Origin: Ambrosia x helenae
Taxonomy: Eukaryota; Streptophyta; Magnoliopsida; Asterales; Asteraceae
Reading direction: 5' to 3'
DNA length: 64,000 nt
Assembly (NCBI GenBank): GCA_030844895.1
Contig: CM061226.1
Coordinates: 100,229,292-100,293,291, forward strand
Position numbers and translations under genes: made by a program. Below, piece after piece: positions 10,253 to 21,685 of the stretch. Each line of letters begins with the position of its first letter. The stretch's first letter is position 1. The notes under the pieces are model-generated. The model saw only the letters and a list, made by a program, of their open reading frames with translations. It was not told where the DNA came from and did no database searches.

Positions 10253-12791
10253 TGTAACATTTGCACGTTTTCTAATTTTATCATAATTTCATTTTAGTCC
10301 TGCTATTACGATCTTTTGGAATTTCAAATAAAACTTATGTTGTATTTTTTCGCTAGCTCTTATTTATAAACGTTTTACGTCGGAAAACGTCAAGTTTTAC
10401 GATAAAAAAAATATAAAAACTTAAAATGTTGGCAAAATTTATGAAAGAAAAAAAATATTTTTAAAGTGTTAAAAAGTTTTTGGTTAGAAATATTTAATTT
10501 TGGTTAAGTTTTATAAGAAGTTAAGGGACTAAACTAACCAAACTAACTAGAGGGATCAAAATTGTCATGTTTCAAAGCTAAAAAAAAATAAATAAATAAA
10601 ATTCTGAACTGGTACTGTAGCAGCCGCGTTCCGGCAGCTGGAATCCTCTCCGGCGACTTCCTTTTTGGCGTTTTTTTAGCGTTTTAACTCACAAAAATTA
10701 ATGGGTTTTCATTTCTCCACTTAAATGATACGTTTTCCCTCTTGTAATTAAGTCCATAACGCGTTTAAAATCTCTATTGAAACCGGGTTTAAATTTGTAA
10801 CCGCCGGAATTTATGGAGCTTGGTGAAACGCCACTTTTACAAGACTATTATATAAACTAAACGTATCATTAGTTTCCTGTGCTCATTTCCTTCGAAACCC
10901 ACTAAAAAACCCCAAGTAAAAACGTGCAAAGAGGCTCCAATTCGTGGTTTTGTGCGCGGACTTTAAGCTTTGTTTCCGAGCGATTTACGCATTGTGAGTA
11001 CATGTTTTTTATGCCATTTTGCTTCTTTAATCATGCTCTTTTAAAGCCCTCTTGATTCGGGTTATAATCTGTTCGAATTGAAGGTGCTAAAAAAACTAGG
11101 GTTAGGGTTTATTGAATGAGGAAGAAGATGAAGTTTAAAGTTTGTATAAATATTATTTTGGTTGAAAACTATTAACAAAGTGATATTGTGGTGTAGTGGT
11201 AAACAAGGATGTTGATGTTGGAATGGGTTCAGGTTCGAGTCTTCGAGACAGCAGATTCACGTTTTCTTTATTTTTTTTTGCTGTTCTTTTCTTTTCTTTT
11301 ATTTATTTTTTTTTATTATTTTTTTTTATCTATAATAAAACTTATATACATGTCTTAATCTTATAATATTTCTAGAAAATTCATTCTTGCTCCAAAAATT
11401 ATGAAAATTTAGGTGAAACATCTTGACACCTTAAAGAAAATTATCATATTTTTATTTTCTGAAAAATATATTATTTTCCTATTTTTCTTGATTTAATTTG
11501 TTTTAATCATAATTAAATGATTAAAAATTCATTTTAAGTTATTTTAACCTCAAGTTTTCAGGAGATTTATTTTTATGTATAATAAACTGAAATAAAATAA
11601 AATTTCTCAGAAAATAATTATTTTTGTTATTTTTACTATTTTTAATCATTAAAACCCTATTTAAACTCATTAAATAGGTTTTAAATGCAAATAAATTGAA
11701 AGAAATTTTGAAAATATTATTTTCAGTATTTCACAACATAAAATAATTATTTTTCATAAAAATATCATTTTTGGATCATATCTCATATTATTTATTCTAT
11801 TCATATTTAAATCAAATATAATAAATTGTTTAATTAAATATAAATCATGAAATCTTTTTCATTGATATTTTTCTAAAAAAATAGAAAATGTTTCTAAGTG
11901 TGGGATACATAAGTGTTTTAGTCGCTTATTTAATTAATCGTGATATATTTATTTCAAAATTATTGTTCAAATTATTATTAAAAAAAAAAACTTCATCTTC
12001 CCTACACAAGTCTAGTAAACCCTAATGCCTTAGATTTTGGTTGCCTTAGACTTTTAAGTTATTTCCTCATTAGTATTCTATCATGTATAGGTTGAGTTCT
12101 TCGGAATTCTAAATCCTTTACGACGAACTTTCGTGGAGTTTATATTTAGCGAAACTGTGAGTATATTTTTCCCATTTTTACTATTTACTCTTTTGGGGTG
12201 ATTCATGTACCATTATTATTAAACTTACGTATATTATTTACAAAGCAATGTGCTCTTTGATATGTTTTGTGTGAATTGTATGAACGATTTGTCAAAGTCA
12301 TTAACCTTTGGGCCGCACCTAACAATGAGTAGTACTACGAGTTATATCCCTTGGTGACTTACGTGAACGAGTTAAGTCCTTGGTCATTGTTATGGTTTTT
12401 CTTGAACGATGTGTGAACGATTATTGAACGATGTGAGGCTTGATTTTGACCCTTTTACATATTACAAACATCAAGGCACATAAATTGCAAATTACTGTTT
12501 GAACGAAAATGGATATACTCACCAATGCATTATATGTGTTGACAAATTATTTTGTACATGTTTCAGGTGAAGTTTGATCTTGCATGCTTTTCACGCTTAG
12601 GCTGGACCTAGTGCTTAAATAAAAGTTGAACATTTATTATTTATGTTTGAGATTTCTATTAAGACTCTTTGTATTTCGTTTTGAATAATGGAAGTTACTT
12701 GCTATTATTATTTACAATTTAGTCCATGTGCTATTGAACAATCGTCACTACGTGACACCTCGATGTTTCCGCCATCGGTTGGGGTGTTACA
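10253..12791 (+). repeat. 5' LTR of element B
   Basis: 2539 bp, TGTAACATTTGCACG to GGGGTGTTACA. It contains a tRNA-like A/B-box module at 11189-11241 and a possible TATA element (TATTATATAAAC) near 10848. Confidence 0.92.
11189..11241 (+). other. tRNA-like Pol III A-box/B-box module in the 5' LTR of B
   Basis: TGGTGTAGTGG (11189-11199) matches the A-box consensus TRGYNNARNNGG over its length. GGTTCGAGTC (11232-11241) matches the B-box consensus apart from its last base. The spacing is typical of a tRNA or SINE head. A T-rich tract follows. There is no cloverleaf with an acceptor stem, so it is not a working tRNA gene. Confidence 0.55.
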
Positions 12792-12794
12792 GAT

Positions 12795-12807
12795 TGGTAT
12801 CAGAGCC
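12795..12807 (+). promoter_or_regulatory. Primer binding site of element B (initiator tRNA-Met)
   Basis: TGGTATCAGAGCC lies three bases after the end of the 5' LTR. It is complementary to the 3' end of plant initiator tRNA-Met, the usual primer of many plant Ty3/gypsy elements. Confidence 0.9.
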
Positions 12808-13274
12808 ATGGTTATAGGGAATTAGGTTATTAGTAAATGCTTTTGACCTAGACTATAACTAAGCTACCCTTTATATGCTTTCTTTTATCCTCATTTTTCT
12901 TTAGATAGATTTTCTTCTTTTACTTTTCATTATACTCGAAGAAGATTTTATTCTACAAATGGAACGAAAACACCAAGTTAGGAGTGATATCCATACCTTG
13001 GTGAATAGTTTCACTCTTTATATGTTTTATTTATTTTTTTATGTTGGAATATTTTCCTTTCGAGATAGGAGACGTCCAAATCTCAAGGAATCTATCCCTC
13101 CAAAAGAAACTTAATCACTAAGCTAGGAGTGATATCCTTATCTTAGTGATCAGTTTCCCTCCATATATTTTTTTACTTTTGAAGTATATCTTGAGTTAGA
13201 AGTGAAATCCACATCTCAATAATATATTTCCACATCTCAAGTTCCGCTAGAGTTTTGAAATTTATTTGTGACGG

Positions 13275-13418
13275 GGCACGTGCAATCTGGAAGGGTGAGC
13301 GCCTGTATTCTGAGTTTTCTGTCTAGGCCTGGCATTTCGTATAAATCCCAATCAGACGAGGGACCCGTATGCCGACCTGGGAACTCTCGGGATGAGCATT
13401 CACTTATAGGCTAAAGTA
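13275..13418 (+). promoter_or_regulatory. Conserved leader block upstream of gag (element B)
   Basis: This stretch of about 144 nt in the untranslated leader is well conserved with element F at 62107-62248. Shared words include AATCCCAATCAGACGAGGGA and CACTTATAGGCTAAAG, and the last 40 nt also survive in element D near 21395-21435. Position and conservation suit a packaging, dimerisation or translation signal; that role is inference. Confidence 0.5.
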
Positions 13419-13680
13419 CGCCCCCACAAGTCACTAATAATATTTCAATTACTTTAGTTAGTCAACAGTTTCTTTGGAAACACTCTTATACCTCGTTTTA
13501 TACTTGGTATTGTTTTTCATTTGAAGTCTTATCATGATTTCCTTTATGATATTCATAATTTTTCTTATATCAATTTATAATTACTATATCTCATGTGATG
13601 TGTTACTTGTCTTGATATAAACTATGACATTTCCAAGATTTTTGAAATCAATTCTCATAATTATTGTTGCACTTTTGTAG

Positions 13681-15180
13681 ATGTCTGATCGCGAATCTCG
13701 TAAGAGAGCCTCGAAGCGTCAAGCTAAACTGAAATCTGATCGTCGTATCGCGTCCATGCTTAATGATAAGTTGGAAACACTTGTTCCTAATATCATTAAT
13801 GCTATTCTCCCAAACCTTAACCCAAACGGTAGCTCGAATGGGAACTCAAACGGGAATGCGGGTGGAAACGGTGGAACCACAGAGAATAAGTGCACTTTCA
13901 AGCACTTCAACTCTTGTCATCCCAACAAGTTTAATGGCACTGAGGGAGCCACTGGGTTACTCGAATGGTTCGAAAGTATGGAGAATACTTTCATTAATAG
14001 CGACTGTCCTGACAACCTGCGTGTTCGTCATGCCTCGAGTGTTCTTCAAAAGAGGGCACTCACTTGGTGGAATGGTGAAAAACATGCTCGAGGGACGGAA
14101 GCTGCTTTGGCTATGTCTTGGGATGATTTCAAAATTGCTATGACTACTGAGTTCTGTCCTCGTAATGAGATGAAGAAATTGGAGGATGAGTTCTATCACC
14201 TCAAGTAGGATAGTGGAAACAACGTTCCCTACAACAACCGTTACCACGAGTTGAGCTTACTGATTCCTCGTATGGTAACCCCGGTATCCTTGGCTATTGA
14301 GAAGTATATTGAGGGACTGCCACCTCAGATCCATGATTCGGTTATGGGAAGCAAGCCTGCTACTGTAGAGGATGCCATTCGCCTCGCAGCATCTCTTACT
14401 AACAAGCATGTCAAGGATGGTACTCTAACTCGTAAGGGTACTAAAAGGCCTACTGAAACCACTTCAAACCCTGCTATCACTGAACCTTCCCAAGAAAACT
14501 CTGCCTCTGCCTCTGCCTCTGCCTCTAGTTCCAATAAGAAACGAAAAGGTGGAAACCAAAACTATGCTGTTGTTGCACCTCTTAACCAGGTTCCTGTTGC
14601 AAACCCACCTGCTGCACCCCAAACTCAAAAGGTTCAAGGGAACTATGCAGGTGTGCACCCTAAGTGCACCACATGCAACTTTCACCACCCTACCAACCGA
14701 CCCTGCTGGAAATGTGACACATGTGGTCGACTGGGCCATACCACCCCTTTCTGTCGTGTTGCTAATCGACCCGTGAATAACCCACAGACTGCTACCCAAA
14801 ACCAGGGAGCTGGTCAACCCAGAGTTTGCTACGCTTGTGGTGATCCTGACCATATGCAAAATAGATGCCCTCATCTCACGGCTTTTATCCAGGCCCGCCA
14901 ACAAAACCCAGCAGCCACAGCAGCCCCGGCAGTTCCAGCAATTCAAGCAGCTCCAGCTCGTGGTCGTGCTTTCAACATCAATGCTAACCAAGATCAAGCT
15001 ATCAACGATGTTGTCAATGGTACATTTCTTATTACTAACTTATATACTTCGATTTTTGTTTATACCAGTGCGGATAGGAGTTTTGTCTCGTTAGAAATTG
15101 AACCTTGCTTGCTCGTATTTGCCCTCACATTATTCATCCTTTTACTATGGAGGTTGCTAATGACAATCTTATTCTTATAA
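13681..15180 (+). pseudogene. gag: Ty3/gypsy gag (element B), one nonsense mutation, running into protease
   Basis: The start is the ATG just after the leader; it encodes a basic N-terminus like the gag at 21686. The frame runs 175 codons, meets TAG at 14206-14208 and continues in the same frame to 15178. The related copies have a glutamine codon there, so this is a C-to-T nonsense change. The first part holds the Gag core (ALTWWNGEKH, EFCPRNEMKKLE). After the stop come a Ser/Ala-rich linker and two CX2CX4HX4C zinc knuckles (CDTCGRLGHTTPFC and CYACGDPDHMQNRC), expected to bind element RNA in the capsid particle. The C-terminal end enters the aspartic protease, where the active-site stretch reads YTSADRS: Asp is replaced by Tyr and Gly by Ser. 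The frame then drifts. The copy is not functional. Confidence 0.88.
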
Positions 15181-15358
15181 AATCTGTGATCCATAATTGC
15201 ACGTTGAACCTAAACGATTATAACTTTTCTGTAGATCTTATACCCGTTTTTAGGAACCTTATGAATAGAGTTATAAACCTTTCTTGGATCAATTCGTAAT
15301 TGTTTTCATCGATAATATCCTCATATATTCCATAACCAGAAACCTTCACTTAAAGTAA
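15019..15358 (+). pseudogene. Protease remnant fused to a reverse-transcriptase scrap (element B deletion scar)
   Basis: 15144-15240 still encodes recognisable retropepsin-region sequence (NLILIKSVIHNCTLNLNDYN). It then passes abruptly, near 15245, into the part of reverse transcriptase holding the catalytic aspartate box. That box reads FIDNILIYS in a shifted frame (about 15281-15340), with the second Asp replaced by Asn. About 50 bp later the polypurine tract begins. Everything between (most of RT, RNase H, integrase) is gone, so at least two internal deletions made this scar. Confidence 0.75.
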
Positions 15359-15379
15359 TTTCGGGGCGAAATTTTTATA

Positions 15380-15392
15380 AAGTAGGGAAGAC
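15380..15392 (+). promoter_or_regulatory. Polypurine tract of element B
   Basis: AAGTAGGGAAGAC lies directly before the 3' LTR TGTAACA, as expected for the plus-strand primer. Confidence 0.75.
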
Positions 15393-17924
15393 TGTAACAT
15401 TTGCACGTTTTCTAATTTTATCATAATTTCATTTTAGTCCTCCTATTACGATCTTTTGGAATTTCAAATAAAACTTATGTTGTATTTTTTTGCTAGCTCT
15501 TATTTATACACGTTTTACGTCGGAAAACGTCAAGTTTTACGATAAAAAAATATAAAAACTTAAAATGTTGGTAAAATTTATGAAAGAAAAAAAAAATATT
15601 TTTAAAGTGTTAAAAAGTTTTTGGTTAGAAATATTTAATTTTGGTTAAGTTTTATAAGAAGTTAAGGGACTAAACTAACCAAACTAACTAGAGGGATCAA
15701 AATTGTCATATTTCAAAGCTAAAAAAAAAAAAAAAAATTCTGAACTGGTACTGTAGCAGCCGTGTTCCGGCAGCCGGAATCCTCTCCGGCGACTTCCTTT
15801 TTGGCGTTTTTTAGCGTTTTAACTCACAAAAAATAATGGGTTTTCGTTTCTCCACTTAAATGATACGTTTTCCCTCTTGTAATTAAGTCCATAACGCGTT
15901 TAAAACCTCTATTGAAACCGGGTTTAAATTTGTAACCGCCGGAATTTATGGAGCTTGGTGAAACGCCACTTTTACAAGACTATTATATAAACTAAACGTA
16001 TCATTAGTTTCCTGTGCTCATTTCCTTTGAAACTCACTAAAAAACCCCAAGTAAAAACGTGCAAAGAGGCTCCAATTCGTGGTTTTGTGCGTGGACTTTA
16101 AGTTTCGTTTCCGAGCGATTTACGCATGGTGAGTACATGTTTTTGATGCCATTTTGCTTCTTTAATCATGCTCTTTTAAAGCCCTCTTGATTCGGGTTAT
16201 AATCTGTTCGAATTGAAGGTGCTAAAAAAACTAGGGTTAGGGTTTATAGAATGAGCAAGAAGATGAAGTTTAAAGTTTGTATAAATATTATTCTGGTTGA
16301 AAACTATTAACAAAGTGATATTGTGGTGTAGTGGTAAACAAGGATGTTGATGTTGGAATGGGTTCAGGTTCGAGTCTTGGAGACAACAGATTCACGTTTT
16401 CTTTATTTTTTTTTGCTGTTCTTTTCTTTTCTTTTATTTATTTTTATTTATTATTTTTTTTATCTATAATAAAACTTATATACATGTCTTAATCTTATAA
16501 TATTTCTAGAAAATTCATTCTTGCTCCAAAAATTATGAAAATTTAGGTGAAACATCTTGACACCTTAAAGAAAATTATCATATTTTTATTTTCTGAAAAA
16601 TATATTATTTCTTTATTTTTCTTGATTTAATTTGTTTTAATCATAATTAAATGATTAAAAATTCATTTTAAGTTATTTTAACCTCAAATTTTCAGGAGAT
16701 TTATTTTTATGTATAATAAACTGAAATAAAATAAAATTTCTCAGAAAATAATTATTTTTGTTATTTTTACTATTTTTAATCATTAAAACCCTATTTAAAC
16801 TCATTAAATAGGTTTTAAATGCAAATAAATTGAAAGAAATTTTGAAAATATTATTTTCAGTATTTCACAACATAAAATAATTATTTTTCATAAAAATATC
16901 ATTTTTGGATCATATCTCATATTATTTATTCTATTCATATTTAAATCAAATATAATAAATTGTTTAATTAAATATAAATCATGAAATCTTTTTCATTGAT
17001 ATTTTTCTAAAAAAATAGAAAATGTTTCTAAGTGTGGGATACATAAGTGTTTTAGTTGCTTATTTAATTAATCGTGATATATTTATTTCAAAATTATTGT
17101 TCAAATTATTATTAAAAAAAAAACTTCATCTTCCCTACACAAGTCTAGTAAACCCTAATGCCTTAGATTTTGGTTGCCTTAGACTTTTAAGTTATTTCCT
17201 CATTAGTATTCTATCATGTATAGGTTGAGTTCTTCGGAATTCTAAATCCTTTACGACGAACTTTCGTGGAGTTTATATTTAGCGAAACTGTGAGTATATT
17301 TTCCCCCTTTTTACTATTTACTCTTTTGGGGTGATTCATGTACCATTATTATTAAACTTACGTATATTATTTACAAAGCAATGTGCTCTTTGATATGTTT
17401 TGTGTGAATTGTATGAACGATTTGTCCAAGTCATTAACCTTTGGGCCGCACCTAACAATGAGTAGTACTACGAGTTATATCCCTTGGTGACTTACGTGAA
17501 CGAGTTAAGTCCTTGGTCATTGTTATGGTTTTTCTTGAACGATGTGTGAACGATTATTGAACGATGTGAGGCTTGATTTTGACCCTTTTACATATTACAA
17601 ACATCAAGGCACATAAATTGCAAATTACTGTTTGAACGAAAATGGATATACTCACCAATGCATTATATGTGTTGACAAATTATTTTGTACATGTTTCAGG
17701 TGAAGTTTGATCTTGCATGCTTTTCACGCTTAGGCTGGACCTAGTGCTTAAATAAAAGTTGAACATTTATTATTTATGTTTGAGATTTCTATTAAGACTC
17801 TTTGTATTTCGTTTTGAATAATGGAAGTTACTTGCTATTATTATTTACAATTTAGTCCATGTGCTATTGAACAATCGTCACTACGTGACACCTCGATGTT
17901 TTCGCCATCGGTTGGGGTGTTACA
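15393..17924 (+). repeat. 3' LTR of element B
   Basis: 2532 bp, colinear with 10253-12791. The tRNA-like module recurs at 16324-16376 with both boxes intact. ORFs inside (for example 17022-17228 and 17821-18057) are LTR sequence, not genes. Confidence 0.92.
16324..16376 (+). other. tRNA-like A-box/B-box module in the 3' LTR of B
   Basis: The same A box TGGTGTAGTGG and B box GGTTCGAGTC as in the 5' LTR. Confidence 0.55.
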
Positions 17925-17929
17925 ATTCG

Positions 17930-18019
17930 ACCAGAACATGCACATTCGACCCTGTGAAAGGGGCGAATGTGGATACATTCGCCCAGGTGAAAGGGGCGAA
18001 TGTGGACATAGTATAAATA
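17930..18019 (+). promoter_or_regulatory. Promoter region of solo LTR 1: GGGGCGAATGTGG repeats and TATA box
   Basis: TATAAATA lies at 18012-18019. Immediately upstream the word GGGGCGAATGTGG occurs twice (17958-18005), in the frame CATTCGACC...GGGGCGAATGTGG, with a related pair GGGGCGAACCTGG at 10150-10235 on the far side of element B. This resembles a repeated activator site upstream of an LTR promoter. Confidence 0.55.
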
Positions 18020-18808
18020 CCACACTTTGTCATTTTTCACCATTTCACAAACCCTAAACGCCTCTAAACACTCTCTAGCAACTTTAAACATTGGGGAAGG
18101 AGTTTTTGCCCTTGTTTTCTATAATCTAACCTACAAACATCTTCTACACAAAGATCTAAGGTGTGTTCTTCATTCTAAATCATTTTTTAAAGCATTTCAA
18201 TTCGTTTTCATTAAACCCCAAGAGTCCAGATCTGATTCAAACATGTTTTCATGGATAAAAACCTTCCTAATGTCTTTCTAAACAAAACCTATTCATAAAC
18301 AATGAGTTTTCATACAAATTAACATGTGTTAATGGTGTTTTATGTTGTGTTATGTATTGTTTGATGATTGATTGCTGTATAGATGTTATAACAATGATCT
18401 AGGACTGTTATTGATGATGATTTATGATTGAGATAGGTTACAATTGATTATTGATGATGTTTTTTTCATTTTGGGGATTTTGGGTTAGATCTAGGGCTTG
18501 TTCATAATGATAGTGATAAGGATATGATTGGGGGTTTCTTGTTCATGATAATCTGAGTATATTAAGTTGATTATTGATTGATTTCAGAAAGTTTCCTAAT
18601 TGGGTAAAGATTGCATGCGTTTGATGTGACATCTCCATAATTTGCTATTTCGGGTAACTTGTAAAACGAACGGATTTCAGGATAAAATTGGTAGGGTTTT
18701 GTAGGAATATGTTAATGATAGTTGACTGCTGTGATTGGCGATGTTTCGTGATGTTTTCGGACCGTTTAGATGCGTTTTGGTGCGTTTTATGAAATGCTGA
18801 TGCAAACA

Positions 18809-18924
18809 GGCGAACGTGGAACTCATTCGACCCTTCGTGTGGGCGAACGTGGCTCAAACGGGCGAACGTGGAACAAAACGTGGCTCAAACGGGCGAACGT
18901 GGCTCAAATGGGCGAACGTGGAAA
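18809..18924 (+). repeat. Short direct repeats GGCGAACGTGG in solo LTR 1
   Basis: GGCGAACGTGG or near variants occur about six times, interleaved with CTCAAACG. They lie about 800 bp downstream of the TATA box, probably in the transcribed part of the LTR. Confidence 0.75.
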
Positions 18925-19321
18925 TGGGAAAAACCACATTCGACCATCTGATGTCCGGAATGAGATTTTTGATGCAAACTAAGTGTTTTATGCTTGAAAC
19001 TTATGTGCATGACTGATTGATGTAATGGGTCACCAACGGGATGTCGGGTCTGTCTAGTATGTCCGGTTAACGTTTAAACGCACTTTTTAACACATAGAGT
19101 CAAGATCTGGACAATCGGGGACTAGTTAGTCTTCGGGCTAGTAGTCATCACACTTATGTAAACTCATTAATAGGTTGTTATTTGTCGGGAGTATCATACA
19201 CGGGTTGGATCTCTAGTTATCAAGAAGACGCACTCTAAGGTGAGTTCACGGCCCCTCTTTTATACACTTTTCTCTCGGGGAGAAGCATGCCACACGTTTT
19301 AACAAATACAACGTTTATGTT

Positions 19322-19590
19322 TTGAAACGCAATGCTTATGAAACATAACGCTTTTGAAACGCAACGCTTTTGAAACACAACGCTTTTGAAACACAACACT
19401 TATGAAACACAACGCTTTTGAAACACAACGCTTTTAGAAACATGACGCCTTTTGGGAATGTGACTCTATTAAGAAACGTGACACGTTTGGCACTTGGCAT
19501 ATTTAACATTGGCATTTGACACTTTTAAACATTGGCACTTGACACTTTTAAACATTGACACTTGGCATTTGGCACTTGGCGCTTGGCACT
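19322..19590 (+). repeat. Two short-period tandem repeats in solo LTR 1
   Basis: 19322-19450 repeats GAAACACAACGCTTTT with a period of 16-17 bp. 19490-19590 repeats variants of CACTTGGCATTTGACACTTT. Confidence 0.8.
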
Positions 19591-20231
19591 TATTTACTAT
19601 ACGACGAAACCTAAGTCCCTATTGAAACCATGAATGTGCGGGGCACAACGGGGGAAATGTGGATAGATCTATCGGGCGTGACGAACCCCACCTGACGGCT
19701 GGGAGCCGGGCGGGTGCATATTGTCTCTACTTGACACTTGGCACATGGGCAGCAACTCGAGCAATGTTTGTCAGTAATGGTTTTAGCAACACAGTCATAG
19801 TAGTAAGGGAACGTTTGTTATTTACTTGGAACTTTTGCACACTTGGCACTTTATGAGGAATCGCTTCACACATGAAAACGTTTACGAACTTAAAACCTGT
19901 GAACTCACCAGCATTATATGTTGACATCTTTTTGGCATGTTTTCTCAGGTCGCTAAGGTAGCAGCATTGAGTTTAGGCGCACGGAGTCTCACAGCGTCTA
20001 GGGATCATATGCATGTTTTGTTAAACATTTCAAACTTTGAGTTTTACTTTTGAGTTGTAATAATACATTTTGCTTTCGTTGTGTTAGAACGGTTTTGAAA
20101 CTTAATGGGCTATTTACGTCGTTTTCATATCATATAGATGTCGTTTATTGTGACCGTTGACTTGGATCCTGGTATGTCACGCGCCTCGCGGTAAAACCCC
20201 GCAAGTGGAAATTTGAGGGTGTGACAATTTG

Positions 20232-20706
20232 ATTATGTGTAGTGTTTACATATGTGTAATTTGGGTGTATAGGGGTATGTCTTTGGGTAGTAATTTTGGG
20301 TATATATGTGAATTGTGTGGTAATTACTACTGATTCTTTTAATGGTTTTGTTTTTGTAGAAAGTAACGTCAGTTTAAGTGCGCCTTCATTCATATGATGT
20401 CAATTTTTCACTAAATTTGGAAGTGATATAACTTACGTTTATCATTTTAGTGATTTAGCTAATTGTAAAATGTGTGACGTATCAAACTCAGGAACATTTG
20501 AAGTTTACTGTATTTTTCGAAACACCTTTGAAAAAATTGAGAGCAACTTGTAAGGGTGAATATGTAATCTTATTGCCTCACTCCTGTAATAGTGTTTGAA
20601 AATGCAATGATATGTACGAGCAATTTAAAGGTAGATGGTAAGAGGATTATAGTGGTTCATACGAATGTTGATAAATCTACCTTATGTTAACTCGCTGACC
20701 TTATGT
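20232..20706 (+). other. Unidentified segment between solo LTR 1 and element D, possibly a decayed exon
   Basis: A pyrimidine-rich stretch ending in TTTTTGTAG (about 20359) is followed by about 150 bp with a translation such as DITYVYHFSDLANCKMCDVS, then stops. It could be the 3' remainder of the doubtful gene-like DNA before 9760. I do not recognise it. Confidence 0.25.
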
Positions 20707-21391
20707 TAAAACTTTATATTGTGACCATCTTTGATTTAAAATTTACAAAAAGACTTTTGTTTATTTATTTATCAAATTTCTCTTATTTATTAAACGTTTA
20801 ATTTATTAATCAAACGAATACTTATCCCCAATTCGAAACCCTAGAAAATACTTATAGACTAGATAGTCTTAGACTTATTTGTTACCTATTACATAGGGTG
20901 ATACTTGGCAACATTGGATTACACTTATTCAATTCCACAAGACTTACCACCTTGCTAAGGTGAGTATTACTTATCCCCTTTTTCGCTTTTACAACTTTTG
21001 GGGTGATTCATGCACAAGTATACAAAACTTTCATATTCATTTACACATACATTTTTATTCATTTACAATTCATATACGTGTCTTGTTTATCTTTGTGCTT
21101 ATGTTTGAACGTGAACGTAGCTTACATACAAAATCATACATCTAGACATAACTTATGTTATGGTGCTCTTTACATATAGACGTAACTTATGTTACGGTGC
21201 TCATTTAGACATAACTTATGTTATGGTGCTCTTTTAGACTTGACACGTGTTAGGGTGCTCATTATCAATTTCATCTTATCAACTTTACATTTGATCTTTG
21301 TCTTGTTTGGTTACTTGCGTGTTTACATATTGCCTTGGTGATGCTAGACACATGAATTGTACTACTTTTCAAACTTATACTATATAGTACT
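20707..21391 (+). repeat. Truncated 5' LTR of element D
   Basis: It matches 35638-36165 of the 3' LTR except that the latter lacks 149 bp lying between two copies of ACTTATCCCC (20820 and 20969). It stops before the LTR 3' end and runs straight into the gag leader (about 21392), so the end of the LTR, the primer site and most of the leader were deleted. Confidence 0.75.
21140..21260 (+). repeat. Short tandem repeats with ATAACTTATGTTATGG palindromes
   Basis: About four units of 30-40 bp, each with a near-palindrome (CATAACTTATGTTATG and variants) followed by GTGCTC. The same array is in the 3' LTR at about 35918-36040. Confidence 0.75.
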
Positions 21392-21685
21392 TACCTGGGG
21401 ATTCCTGGAGTGAGTGTCCACTTATAGGCTAAAGCATGTCTTCTTTGATCACCATTGGGTTCAATTCCTTTGAAAAGTCAACGTTCTTGTTGGGCTTTAC
21501 AACTAGACAAGGGCACTCCAAGCATTTCATGCAAGCTTTTTCAATAATACTCTCTCGTTTCATATACAATATTTTGTATTTCACGATTTTCATATATTGC
21601 TTACAAGTTCATATTTTCATAATCATCTGTACGGTTATACACTTACATTTTCTAATCCCATGATTATTCATTGACTGCCTCATAG

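Larger units (their letters stand above)
10253..17924 (+). mobile_element. Ty3/gypsy LTR retrotransposon B, pol mostly deleted
   Basis: Two LTRs (10253-12791 and 15393-17924; TGTAACA...GTTACA) flank a 2.6-kb internal region with a tRNA-iMet primer site, a conserved leader, a gag gene, scraps of protease and reverse transcriptase, and a polypurine tract. The TSD ATTCG is perfect (10248-10252 and 17925-17929). LTR-LTR identity is high by eye, with scattered substitutions and homopolymer length changes, so the insertion is fairly young. RNase H and integrase are missing, so any movement would have needed proteins supplied in trans. It inserted into solo LTR 1. Confidence 0.9.
9765..20226 (+). 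mobile_element. Solo LTR 1 (about 2.8 kb net), split by element B
   Basis: It begins TGTGACACCCGAC, ends GGGTGTGACA, and is bounded by a perfect 5-bp TSD ATTTG (9760-9764 and 20227-20231). Element B with its own TSD sits inside at 10253-17924, so the net LTR is about 2785 bp. No internal domain, primer site or second LTR accompanies it, which is the signature of LTR-LTR recombination. A second, diverged copy of the family lies on the minus strand at 56713-59627. It shares both termini and a block around 19630-19735 (57203-57300 in the other copy). Confidence 0.88.

Noticed and set aside
11189..11250. Functional tRNA gene in the LTR
   Set aside because: A and B boxes are present but no acceptor stem, anticodon stem or proper 3' end can be paired.
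14464..14997. 177-codon minus-strand ORF
   Set aside because: Antisense shadow of gag, with no domain of its own.
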